Assembly: GCA_947503305.1 (NCBI GenBank)
Contig: CANNDF010000001.1
Span: 124,001 to 188,000 of the forward strand
Source: an uncultured Dokdonia sp.
Lineage (GTDB): Bacteria; Bacteroidota; Bacteroidia; Flavobacteriales; Flavobacteriaceae
Direction: 5' to 3'
DNA: 64,000 bases
Shown here: piece by piece, positions 52,601 through 59,644 of the stretch
Position numbering within the stretch: position 1 is the stretch's first letter
Layout: the number at the start of each line of letters is the position of its first letter
Notes under the pieces: model-generated
Databases searched by the model: none
What the model was told of the DNA's origin: nothing
The model's input: the letters and a program-made list of their open reading frames with translations, nothing else
Translations under genes and position numbers: made by a program

Positions 52601-53037
52601 ATATTACAGAACGTTTACATCTATATACCCAGCTCAACGAAACCAAAAACGAAGAAGAACTTGCGCTCTTTGAAAAAATGCTTATTGACCGTTTCGGTCC
52701 TCTTCCCTCACAAGCAGAAGATCTCTTAAATTCTGTACGAATAAAATGGGTTGCTACTAAAATAGGATTGGAAAAAGTGGTTTTGAAAAATCAAAAATTT
52801 ATCGGATTCTTTATCACAGATCAAGAATCTCCATTTTATCAAAGTAGTGCATTTACACGCGTATTACAGTTTGTACAGTCAAATGCATATAGAGTAGAAC
52901 TCAAAGAGAAGAAATCTCGCAATGGACTCCGCTTACTTCTAAAATCTGACGATGCAAAAACCATAGATGCAGTCGTAGATTTATTACAACCTTTGATGCC
53001 TATAACACAAAAAACTGAAGGCACCAACACTCCCTAA
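49648..53037 (+). CDS. mfd: transcription-repair coupling factor
   Basis: An 1129-residue ATPase that removes stalled RNA polymerase at DNA lesions and recruits UvrA. UvrB-like modules fill about 1-380, the CarD-like polymerase-interaction domain is near 430-500 (VGDYVTHIDHGIGKFGGLQK), and the RecG-type translocase has Walker A CGDVGFGKTE (near 583) and Walker B DEEQKFGV (near 685), followed by the TRCF C-terminal domain. The start is TTG: an in-frame TAA lies six bases upstream and no ATG occurs within about 150 codons. Confidence 0.96.
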   Translation: MSKSRLSQHLVQSLPLQKLQESIAHSHKNIHARGLLGSALSFVVSTIYENTDTPILLILNDKEEAAYYLNDLEQLRKEANVLFYPGSYRRPYQIEETDNANILLRAEVLNRINSRKKPALIVTYPDALFEKVVTRKELDRQTLKVALQDQLSIDFVNEMLFEYHFTRVDFVSEPGEFSVRGGIVDVFSFSHDEPYRIEFFGDEVDSIRTFDVETQLSSDQVKKITIMPNVENKALEEKRDTFLKYIASKTIVFIKNRSLCYNRIDKNFTKAEQAFSKLSQEIKHASPDTLFCNGTLLKDQLKNFQTIDIGTSTEGITVDTLVHFNIQPQPSFNKQFDLLIKDLNKNHKTGYTNYITCVSEQQAKRFRDIFDDAQTDVAPYETIVLPIYQGFIDDDLKIAVYTDHQIFERYHKFNIKNGFSKKQAITLKELTHLKVGDYVTHIDHGIGKFGGLQKIDVEGKKQEAIKLVYGERDILYLSIHSLHKITKYNGKDGKAPQIYKLGSQAWKKLKAKTKSRVKHIAFNLIKLYAKRRLQKGFAFGPDTHMQHELEASFIYEDTPDQITATDAVKLDMESDRPMDRLVCGDVGFGKTEVAIRAAFKAVDNGKQVAVLVPTTILAFQHAKTFRERLADFPVRIEYLNRFRTAKQKREILEGLKSGAVDIVIGTHQLTSKNVAFKDLGLLIIDEEQKFGVAVKDKLKTISENVDTLTLTATPIPRTLQFSLMAARDLSTITTPPPNRYPIESSVIRFSEESIRDAVSYEIQRGGQVFFIHNRIENIKEVAGLVQRLVPDAKVGVGHGQMEGKKLEELMLSFMNGEFDVLVSTTIVESGLDVPNANTIFINNANNFGLSDLHQMRGRVGRSNKKAFCYFITPPYSAMTDDARKRISALEQFSVLGSGFNIAMKDLEIRGAGDLLGGEQSGFINEIGFDTYQKILNEAIEELKENEFKELYESDPSFAKTDKDYVKDTVIDTDFSLLFPDDYINNITERLHLYTQLNETKNEEELALFEKMLIDRFGPLPSQAEDLLNSVRIKWVATKIGLEKVVLKNQKFIGFFITDQESPFYQSSAFTRVLQFVQSNAYRVELKEKKSRNGLRLLLKSDDAKTIDAVVDLLQPLMPITQKTEGTNTP

Positions 53038-53056
53038 ACCCTTATTATAATTGAAT

Positions 53057-53078
53057 TGACGGGTAAATGACGGGTAAA
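53057..53078. repeat. tandem direct repeat TGACGGGTAAA x2
   Basis: Two perfect, adjacent copies of the 11-mer TGACGGGTAAA, 20 bases after the mfd stop and about 100 bases before the HTH gene. A further dyad ACAAT-GTACT-ATTGT is at 53111-53125. Both could be binding sites for the regulator encoded next. Confidence 0.6.
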
Positions 53079-53178
53079 ATCCACTCAAAAAGGTGCAACA
53101 AAAATAGAATACAATGTACTATTGTGTTGTAGAACTTCTTGTATATTGAGGTACCCATCATACAAGACAAAATTTATT

Positions 53179-54009
53179 ATGATGAAACAACCAGAATTAG
53201 GACGTAAAATTGTAGAATTACGTCAACAACAAGGGCTTACTCAGGAAGAACTGGTAGAGCAATGTAATATCTCCGTACGCACCATACAACGCATAGAAGC
53301 AGGTGAAGTAATGCCTAGAGCATATACAATTAGAACCATTTTATCAGCACTTGACAGGGATCTTGATGACCTACGTGTAGATTCTCTTTTTGAAGATAAA
53401 GTTAAAAAAGCACTATTATTAAAAATTGATAAGAATAAAGATGTATCCTTTCTAATAACTCAATTACATATAGGATGGATTGCTGGTATTTTAAGCATGA
53501 TCTGTTTTGTATTTCAGTTTATAGAAGACAGTTATTATATCGCAGAAGGGGATTATTATTTTGGTGGATGGTTTTATATTATTTTAGGAATCATCTCAAT
53601 AATTATGTTTGCATTACATATACGGGCATTTGTCCTTATAGGGGAAATCTTTAAAAGCTTTTTTCTTAAAATAGTCTCTATACTCTTTATAGCAGTCAAC
53701 ACCCTTATTATTTTATATGCTATTATAGACATGTATTTTAAATACATGCCTGAAGAAGCTTTTGCTATTATATTTTGTGTCTTTTATGGCTTGATGTATA
53801 TCTTTTTCGGGATGGCCTTGCTTAAATTACGTGGGATAGAAATGCTACCTAAAATTGCAGGAATTATACAAATTATTATAGGAGGTATGTTCCTTACTAT
53901 TTTATTTTCTATAATCGCTTCTCCTGCAAGTATTCTGGTACAAGGACTCAATGTTGCCATTATTTTTAAAGCTATTGAAATTATCAAAGCACAAGTCAAG
54001 GATAATTAA
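53179..54009 (+). CDS. membrane-anchored XRE-type HTH regulator
   Basis: About 276 residues. An XRE/Cro helix-turn-helix comes first (GRKIVELRQQQGLTQEELVE, then CNISVRTIQRIEAGEVMP), followed from about residue 90 by five or six transmembrane segments. The fusion suggests a membrane-tethered regulator. I take the ATG at 53179 (or the next codon); the longer frame from 53122 has an unlikely N-terminus. Confidence 0.82.
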   Translation: MMKQPELGRKIVELRQQQGLTQEELVEQCNISVRTIQRIEAGEVMPRAYTIRTILSALDRDLDDLRVDSLFEDKVKKALLLKIDKNKDVSFLITQLHIGWIAGILSMICFVFQFIEDSYYIAEGDYYFGGWFYIILGIISIIMFALHIRAFVLIGEIFKSFFLKIVSILFIAVNTLIILYAIIDMYFKYMPEEAFAIIFCVFYGLMYIFFGMALLKLRGIEMLPKIAGIIQIIIGGMFLTILFSIIASPASILVQGLNVAIIFKAIEIIKAQVKDN

Positions 54010-54060
54010 AATAGCAGATAAAAATAGACTAAGAATTTTCATCAATGTCCCTATACTATC

Positions 54061-54156
54061 ATGAAAAAAACGAACACCTGGTTATCATACTATTGCCTTA
54101 TCTTACTATTAACTCCTTTTATACATGCATGTACGATAGTAAGAAGCATAGGATGA
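54061..54156 (+). pseudogene. short signal-peptide ORF, possible remnant of an N-terminal nucleophile hydrolase
   Basis: ATG to TGA gives 31 residues: MKKTNTW, a hydrophobic stretch, then FIHACTIVRSIG. The form signal peptide plus a Cys at the mature start (AC-TIV) is like the beginning of choloylglycine/penicillin acylase-type hydrolases, but the frame ends after nine further residues and a terminator follows. It may be a decayed gene fragment or a tiny lipoprotein. Evidence is weak. Confidence 0.3.
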
Positions 54157-54174
54157 TGGCCAAGTATGGAATAT

Positions 54175-54217
54175 AAAACTGAAATGCATTTTTTATGAAA
54201 ACGCATTTCAGTTTTTT
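54175..54217. terminator. rho-independent terminator
   Basis: An 11-bp perfect stem AACTGAAATGC / GCATTTCAGTT (54177-54187 with 54203-54213) with a 15-base loop and a T-run at 54212-54217. It ends the HTH gene/remnant transcript on the plus strand. Confidence 0.75.
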
Positions 54218-54283
54218 ACTTCTTATAAAGCCGAGGTTAAAAATCATTAAAACCTTGGCTTAAAGCACATCATTACACTAAAC

Positions 54284-55417
54284 TTATTTGATAATCTTCT
54301 TAGTGATACTTGTATTTCCTGCAGTAATTTGTACTAGATAAGTTCCAGCCCTCCATAAACTACTATCTATAGAAGTTCTTATTTGCCCCCCTTCTGCAAT
54401 CCCTTTTATTTCGGAAATGAGCTTACCTTGTAAATCAAATACATTTAGGTTATAATTTTGAGCATTGGTAAGTTGTCCAGTAATAGACAGTAGCTCTTTT
54501 GTAGGATTAGGAGTTATCTCTATTTGCATATCTATAGAAAATCCTTCTACGTTTAATGTTGCATTATCTATAATTCTCAAATTAGCTGTCCCTGCATCAG
54601 AAATATAAATACGGTTTGTTGTATCATCCCCCAAAATTCCATTAGGCAAATTAAATGTTGCGGTCTCAATATCTCCATCTGTTGCACCTATCGTACTTCC
54701 TGCAAATACATTAACTTCTCCCGTATTTGGATCAATAGAAAATATCTGATGTCCTCCAAGATGTGTTGCAATAAGTAATCCATCTTTTGCAGAAAGAAAG
54801 CCTAAAAAATCTAAATTAGCAGGGCCAATAGAAGGCAATTCTGCTACAAAAACAGGTGTATTTGTATCAAAATCAAATCGATAAATACGTCGGTCGTTAA
54901 AATTTGCGATATACGCTTCCCCATCTACATAAACTACTCCAGCAGGGCCATTCATAGGTAATCCGTCATCATACAATTGAGTTACTGTACCATCTTCAGA
55001 TAATCGATTTACTGTACTTGTATTATACTCTACAAAAAGCATATCATTTGTCCCGGGAATAGGTTGAATCCCAGAAGGTGTTGTAAGCCCTCCAAAAGTA
55101 TCGAGTTCAGTGCCATCCTGATCATACTTATAGATAATACCTTCTCCGCCTATTGCATGATCACAGATAAAAATTTGATCTTGATCATTGACAGCAATAC
55201 CATTAGGGTTTGTAAATCCACTAGCAAATTCAGCTACGGTTCCATCAGTATCGTACTTAAACACAGTATCACCTCCAAATTCTGATCCATAAATATTTCC
55301 TTGACTATCTATACCAAGACCGTCTGTAAAATTTCCATCGATAATGGTAGATACGGTTTGCGCTTTCGCGAAAGCGAACACACATAAAATGGTTAAAAAT
55401 GTAATTTTTGTTTTCAT
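54284..55417 (-). CDS. secreted NHL/SMP-30-type beta-propeller protein with type IX sorting domain
   Basis: A 377-residue protein: signal peptide ending in FAFAKAQ, then six or so propeller blades (GLGIDSQGNIYGSEFGGDTV, GIAVNDQDQIFICDHAIGG, and others) and a C-terminal Por secretion domain from about residue 300 (ITPNPTKELLSITG, LQGKLISEIKG, AGTYLVQITAGN). It is therefore exported by the type IX system and probably surface bound. A paralogue without the sorting domain is at 58255-59124. The signal cleavage motif comes from the iterated palindrome at 55362. Confidence 0.9.
   Translation of the reverse strand: MKTKITFLTILCVFAFAKAQTVSTIIDGNFTDGLGIDSQGNIYGSEFGGDTVFKYDTDGTVAEFASGFTNPNGIAVNDQDQIFICDHAIGGEGIIYKYDQDGTELDTFGGLTTPSGIQPIPGTNDMLFVEYNTSTVNRLSEDGTVTQLYDDGLPMNGPAGVVYVDGEAYIANFNDRRIYRFDFDTNTPVFVAELPSIGPANLDFLGFLSAKDGLLIATHLGGHQIFSIDPNTGEVNVFAGSTIGATDGDIETATFNLPNGILGDDTTNRIYISDAGTANLRIIDNATLNVEGFSIDMQIEITPNPTKELLSITGQLTNAQNYNLNVFDLQGKLISEIKGIAEGGQIRTSIDSSLWRAGTYLVQITAGNTSITKKIIK
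55362..55375. repeat. iterated palindrome inside the propeller gene signal peptide
   Basis: Exact GCTTTCGCGAAAGC (outer C/G pair, 55361-55376), read as AFAKA and forming the AKA-Q signal peptidase site. Confidence 0.95.
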
Positions 55418-55472
55418 AAGATTATTGCTTTATTGAAATTATTTTTTCGAATGTAAAAGCAACAATAATCTT

Positions 55473-55491
55473 ATACGACGTACTGGGTACA
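55473..55491 (-). promoter_or_regulatory. shared upstream motif, copy 1 (ATACGAC-N4-TGGGTACA)
   Basis: ATACGAC (55473-55479) and TGGGTACA (55484-55491) lie 55-75 bases before the propeller gene start. The same two-part motif occurs at 59171-59189 before the paralogous gene, and TGGGTACA alone at 58179 before the S41 gene. Confidence 0.55.
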
Positions 55492-55513
55492 CTACGACAA
55501 GATCATGTAATAA

Positions 55514-56632
55514 TCAAGCAACTTTCTGACTTTTTATATATGCGCTAGGGGTATACGCAGTAACCATTTTAAAAGCTTTGTTAAAGGTAGACTTAGAATT
55601 AAAACCAGCATCATAAGCTAGTGCAAGAAGCGTTTGCTTTTCATGGAGTCCCCGATCTATACTTACCAACACATTTTTTACCCTATACTCATTAATATAA
55701 TCGTAGAATGATTTTTGATATACTTGATTGAGTAACCAAGATAAATTATTAGAGCTGGTATTTAATTTTTCGGCAAGAGATTTTAAGGATACGTCTGATT
55801 CTTTATATATCTGCTCTTCAAGCATAAAGTACTTCAACCTTTTCTGTAATTGTTGTATTTTATCTGGTTTAAGCCGTGCCTTTTCTTCTTTAACCATAGA
55901 AGATCGTAATGGCATTCTGAAAATTTCAGGTTGTCTCAAACTATAATACCCTATTATGTATATAAATAATGGGATAGATACCCAAACGGCTTCATAATTT
56001 AAAAATCGATATACTTTACCATAAAAATAGGTGCTTAAAAAGCTACTTATCCAAAATAAGGTACATAGACATATAGCCAGAAGCAAGTATGTCAAATACC
56101 TTCTAATAGCAAGTACATAAGAGACTCTATGCTTCATAATTTCCTTATGCTTTTTAAGTAATTTAAATGAAAATAAAACATAGATGATAAAACTCAATAT
56201 CCCTAGAAGTTCTACAAAAAACCAAAAATAAATTAGCACCTTATTTTCTATGATTGCTTTCATCTGAGATGGGGAGAGTGTATAAATTCCTAAGGTAATT
56301 GCTATATGAGCAAATGCAGGAACATAATGCCACATAGAAAGTCTATACACAGGGGTCTCTTGAAAGGCGAGTCTTCTCACATAACAATAGATTAGTGGTC
56401 CGAAAATAAGAATCGTTGCATCCACTAGTCCTCCTACATAGGACACCCAACGCGCTTGTATTCTAAAACCAACGGCTCTCCCAAATAACATAATCACCGC
56501 AACTAATATGGCAAGTGATAAAATTCTGTTTGCAGATGTATTACGATTATCTATTAATCGCAATGATATAGCAAGAAAAATTCCTTGACTTACACCTAAA
56601 AACAAAATAATATCTAGTAGAGTAAATGTCAA
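55514..56632 (-). CDS. membrane-bound AraC family regulator
   Basis: A 372-residue regulator: seven transmembrane segments in about 1-235, then the AraC HTH (VSLKSLAEKLNTSSNNLSWL, QTLLALAYDAGFNSKSTFNK, MVTAYTPSAYIKS). It starts with TTG at 56632, eight bases after the S41 gene stop, so the S41 and AraC genes form one transcript. It is the likely reader of the TGGGTACA motif found before three genes of this locus; that is inference. Confidence 0.88.
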   Translation of the reverse strand: MTFTLLDIILFLGVSQGIFLAISLRLIDNRNTSANRILSLAILVAVIMLFGRAVGFRIQARWVSYVGGLVDATILIFGPLIYCYVRRLAFQETPVYRLSMWHYVPAFAHIAITLGIYTLSPSQMKAIIENKVLIYFWFFVELLGILSFIIYVLFSFKLLKKHKEIMKHRVSYVLAIRRYLTYLLLAICLCTLFWISSFLSTYFYGKVYRFLNYEAVWVSIPLFIYIIGYYSLRQPEIFRMPLRSSMVKEEKARLKPDKIQQLQKRLKYFMLEEQIYKESDVSLKSLAEKLNTSSNNLSWLLNQVYQKSFYDYINEYRVKNVLVSIDRGLHEKQTLLALAYDAGFNSKSTFNKAFKMVTAYTPSAYIKSQKVA

Positions 56633-56640
56633 AACAGAAC

Positions 56641-58089
56641 TTATTTTTTACTTTTTATTAAATCCATTGTAAACTCTTTAGCTACATCTCTTTTTGATAT
56701 CCAGTCATCTACTGTCAGGTTTATAGGATAATCCGGAATCGTCCCTCTTCCTACATTCTTAGCAGGGTCTACAGCATTTACATACTTTTGGATTGGTATT
56801 GTAATAATAAATCCTGCACTCAAAGTCCCATTAGGCATCATACCACTAGTGTTTCCTTGATATCCTCCTCCGCTCTCTTCCCCTATTACCTTAGCTTTAC
56901 CATTATCAGATAATATAGCTATAAAATCGGCAGCCGAAGACATACAGAAACCATTGGTAAGTAGATAGGTCTCTCCGGAAAAATTATACTTTGCCGGTTT
57001 TTGAGGTTTATAATAATTAAATTCGTTTGTTAATAATGCCCCTTTCCATAAGTATAACGAATCCTTTTGCTGAGGTTTGGGTTTGCTAAAAAATACTTTC
57101 CCTAATCCTTTCCTCACTTGTTTAGCAATTCCTTCTGTAACTTCAATTCGATCCCAATATCGGAACTCTTCATCAAAAAAGTAAGAAGCCAGTGTTGCCG
57201 CATTACCATCCGTACCTCCTGTATTATAACGTAAATCTATGACTAGATGTCCTACCTGTTCTTTGTCAAGAGTTTTAAAAGCTTCTCGTATGAACTTCTT
57301 AAAATTTTGACCATTCTTTTTAATGACCGACTTCGAAAAATCCTGAACTTTTAAAAACCCAATCCCGTCCTTAATCTCAAAAGAAAGTTGTTCCTGATCA
57401 TCAGGGGCTATATCACTTTTTGAGGTAAAGGCATCTGGTAAGATTCCCTCAAGGGTATAATTTTTATGTTGACCATTATGATCAATTTCTACTTCAAATC
57501 GCTCCGTAATATCGATCATACTTTGATACCAAAAAGAAAACTGTAAGTTTAAAGCCAATATTTTTTCTGTTTGATTATACCCATCCGAAGGAATGGCGCG
57601 TACCAATTTTGATATGATCTCATTGATTGGTGTTTTATTGATAGAAAGGAGTTCTCCTTTTATGGGAACGGATTTATTTGCCGAGTGATTTTTTGTGATG
57701 AACACCTTTCTTTCGGAATCAATAAAAACCTCTAAAGGAAGCAATGTAGGTGTTTTTTCAATAGCTGTTAGATACACCTCTGGAAGGTTGACACTCGTAT
57801 GTAAACACCCTATTTGCGCATATAGGGGTTTGATTTTTCTGTAATATTCGATTGTAGTAAGTGAATCCGTCACCGTTTGCAAAGTAGAATCAACAATAGC
57901 ATCAAATCGTTCTTTGGAAGTGTACCTATAGAAGCCAGGATGTGCTCCTTGAACGATAGCAAATTCTTCTTTGGTCCATGACTTTATACTATCTGCATGG
58001 AATTTTTTATAGATATCATATGCTTGATTTTCCTGAGAAAATAATGTTATTGTAAACAAGCAACACAAGAGAATTATTAAAGATTTCAT
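56641..58089 (-). CDS. secreted S41 family peptidase-like protein
   Basis: About 482 residues with a signal peptide (MKSLIILLCCLFTITLFSQ). The S41 core shows VGHLVIDLRYNTGGTDGNAA (near 280) and LLTNGFCMSSAADFIAIL (near 375), where Ser of SSAADF is the presumed nucleophile, then KVIGEESGGGYQG. It lacks a PDZ domain. Together with the AraC gene directly downstream it repeats the pairing seen at 39380-41635. I chose the ATG at 58089; six codons upstream are in frame. Confidence 0.86.
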   Translation of the reverse strand: MKSLIILLCCLFTITLFSQENQAYDIYKKFHADSIKSWTKEEFAIVQGAHPGFYRYTSKERFDAIVDSTLQTVTDSLTTIEYYRKIKPLYAQIGCLHTSVNLPEVYLTAIEKTPTLLPLEVFIDSERKVFITKNHSANKSVPIKGELLSINKTPINEIISKLVRAIPSDGYNQTEKILALNLQFSFWYQSMIDITERFEVEIDHNGQHKNYTLEGILPDAFTSKSDIAPDDQEQLSFEIKDGIGFLKVQDFSKSVIKKNGQNFKKFIREAFKTLDKEQVGHLVIDLRYNTGGTDGNAATLASYFFDEEFRYWDRIEVTEGIAKQVRKGLGKVFFSKPKPQQKDSLYLWKGALLTNEFNYYKPQKPAKYNFSGETYLLTNGFCMSSAADFIAILSDNGKAKVIGEESGGGYQGNTSGMMPNGTLSAGFIITIPIQKYVNAVDPAKNVGRGTIPDYPINLTVDDWISKRDVAKEFTMDLIKSKK

Positions 58090-58160
58090 AGGTTTATATC
58101 TTACCAATTTTTCTAAACCCGAAAAGTAAGTAATCAGTAATAACCTTGAGTTAATCTTAA

Positions 58161-58186
58161 CAAAATTATAAGTGCGCGTGGGTACA
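58161..58186 (-). promoter_or_regulatory. promoter of the S41-AraC operon with TGGGTACA motif
   Basis: A minus-strand -7 box TAATTTTG lies at 58168-58161 and the shared 8-mer TGGGTACA (plus-strand reading) at 58179-58186, ten bases further upstream and inside the -33 region. This suits an activator-dependent promoter. Confidence 0.55.
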
Positions 58187-58254
58187 TAAATACAAAAACC
58201 AGAAAGATTTCTATGCTGTTTATATGTTAAAAAGGGGGGTGCAAGAAACTCTTC

Positions 58255-59124
58255 TTATTTTTTTAACTCTATTTTCTGCACTCTTTTTGAGTCACTATAT
58301 TCAGAAATATAAAGTGTCTTAGTCTCCTTATTCCCACGAATTCCATTAGGTCCTTTAAATGCCGTTTCATTTTCATTAGTATTAATCACAGAAATATTCC
58401 CATCTAATGTTACTTTAAATACTTTATTGACAGCAATCCCTGTTGCATAAATTACATCATCTATCACGGTACTGTATCCTATCCCAAAATTATTGATAGT
58501 GATATCTGGAATTTGAGTAATTTCACGAATCGTCCCTTCAGGAGATATACTATATATCCATGACGTTGCAAAATTGCTAACAATACAATTTCCTTTAGAG
58601 TCAAAATCTATTCCTGTACAACCTAATAGTCGTTTATCTTCTGCCAGAACAACTACCTCTCCAGAGGGTGTTATTTTATGAAGTACGCCTTTATTGTAAT
58701 TAGGAATATATAGGTTGTCTTGAGCATCGATATTCATTCCGCTAGGCCACCCTTGGATCGTTGCATGTACAGAGCGCTTTCCTTCGGGTGTGATTTTAAG
58801 AATCTGTCCACGTTCCATATTATTGTCATTGTTTACAAAAAGGTTTCCATATCGGTCTTCTGCAGTACCCATAGGACTTCGAAGCCCTGTAATGGTATCT
58901 ACGACCTTACCATTAGGGTCTAATTTAAAAACGCGAGTTCCATTACCTTGATTTCCTGCCCACTGACCATATTCTGAAACAAAAACATAACCATTAGACG
59001 CTACAGAAACAGCACCATTACCCGGAAAATTTGACGTAAATGTACTCACTTGAGCCTCTTGAGAGATTCCAGCCGTAAAAGAAAGTATACATGTGATTAA
59101 AAAGGCATTATAAATACGTGTCAT
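58255..59124 (-). CDS. exported NHL/SMP-30-type beta-propeller protein
   Basis: About 289 residues with a signal peptide (MTRIYNAFLITCILSFTAG). It has propeller strands such as GNGAVSVASNGYVFVSEYG, GTAEDRYGNLFVNNDNN and GIDFDSKGNCIVSNFATSWI. It is a paralogue of the protein at 54284-55417 but lacks the type IX sorting domain, so it is probably periplasmic. Lactonase or sugar-acid binding is possible. Its upstream region shares the ATACGAC-N4-TGGGTACA motif. The chosen ATG is at 59124; eight codons upstream are in frame. Confidence 0.83.
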   Translation of the reverse strand: MTRIYNAFLITCILSFTAGISQEAQVSTFTSNFPGNGAVSVASNGYVFVSEYGQWAGNQGNGTRVFKLDPNGKVVDTITGLRSPMGTAEDRYGNLFVNNDNNMERGQILKITPEGKRSVHATIQGWPSGMNIDAQDNLYIPNYNKGVLHKITPSGEVVVLAEDKRLLGCTGIDFDSKGNCIVSNFATSWIYSISPEGTIREITQIPDITINNFGIGYSTVIDDVIYATGIAVNKVFKVTLDGNISVINTNENETAFKGPNGIRGNKETKTLYISEYSDSKRVQKIELKK

Positions 59125-59170
59125 ATTTAGTAAGATTGTTTGCAACAAAGCAACAACTTATGTTTTTTTA

Positions 59171-59189
59171 ATACGACCGTTTGGGTACA
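59171..59189 (-). promoter_or_regulatory. shared upstream motif, copy 2 (ATACGAC-N4-TGGGTACA)
   Basis: ATACGAC (59171-59177) and TGGGTACA (59182-59189) lie 46-65 bases before the ATG at 59124, in the same orientation and spacing as the copy before the paralogue at 55417. Confidence 0.55.
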
Positions 59190-59233
59190 ATTAACCCATT
59201 TAAGAACGAAAAATAAATGTGTGAAACGCATCC

Positions 59234-59247
59234 GCTTTCGCGAAAGC
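59234..59247. repeat. iterated palindrome, intergenic
   Basis: Exact GCTTTCGCGAAAGC between the propeller gene start and the end of the YraN gene. Confidence 0.95.
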
Positions 59248-59284
59248 ATATGACACCCAACACGACATCTATTTCTATAGGTCC

Positions 59285-59644
59285 TTAGAAATGGTAAAAC
59301 GCATTTTGAAAATGAGAGAGCTCTTCCCGTTCCTTGTTTTTAAGAATGGCAATAATGTCAAAGCGTACTTCTACATCCAGATCTTTTGATATAACGTACT
59401 CATTTGTTGCCTTTACAATGTTTTTGATTTTACTAGGAGTCACAAAATCTTGGGGATCTCCAAAAAAGTCAGAATTACGAGTTTTAACCTCTACAATTAC
59501 AAGCATATCCTCTTCTTTTTGACATATAATATCTAGTTCTGCTTTATTGTAAAACCAATTGCGTTCATGTATTGTATATCCTTTTTTAATAAGGTAATCG
59601 GTAGCGTATGCTTCTCCCCATTCGCCTAGTTCATTATGCGTCAT
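59285..59644 (-). CDS. YraN / UPF0102 family nuclease-like protein
   Basis: A 119-residue protein with the restriction-endonuclease-like core typical of UPF0102: GEWGEAYATDYLIKKGYTI, AELDIICQKEEDMLVIVEVK (Asp-Glu-x-Lys type catalytic set). It is related to Holliday junction resolvase folds; its cellular role is not settled. It overlaps the nitrilase gene by 11 bases and is the last gene of a three-gene overlapping operon. Confidence 0.88.
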   Translation of the reverse strand: MTHNELGEWGEAYATDYLIKKGYTIHERNWFYNKAELDIICQKEEDMLVIVEVKTRNSDFFGDPQDFVTPSKIKNIVKATNEYVISKDLDVEVRFDIIAILKNKEREELSHFQNAFYHF

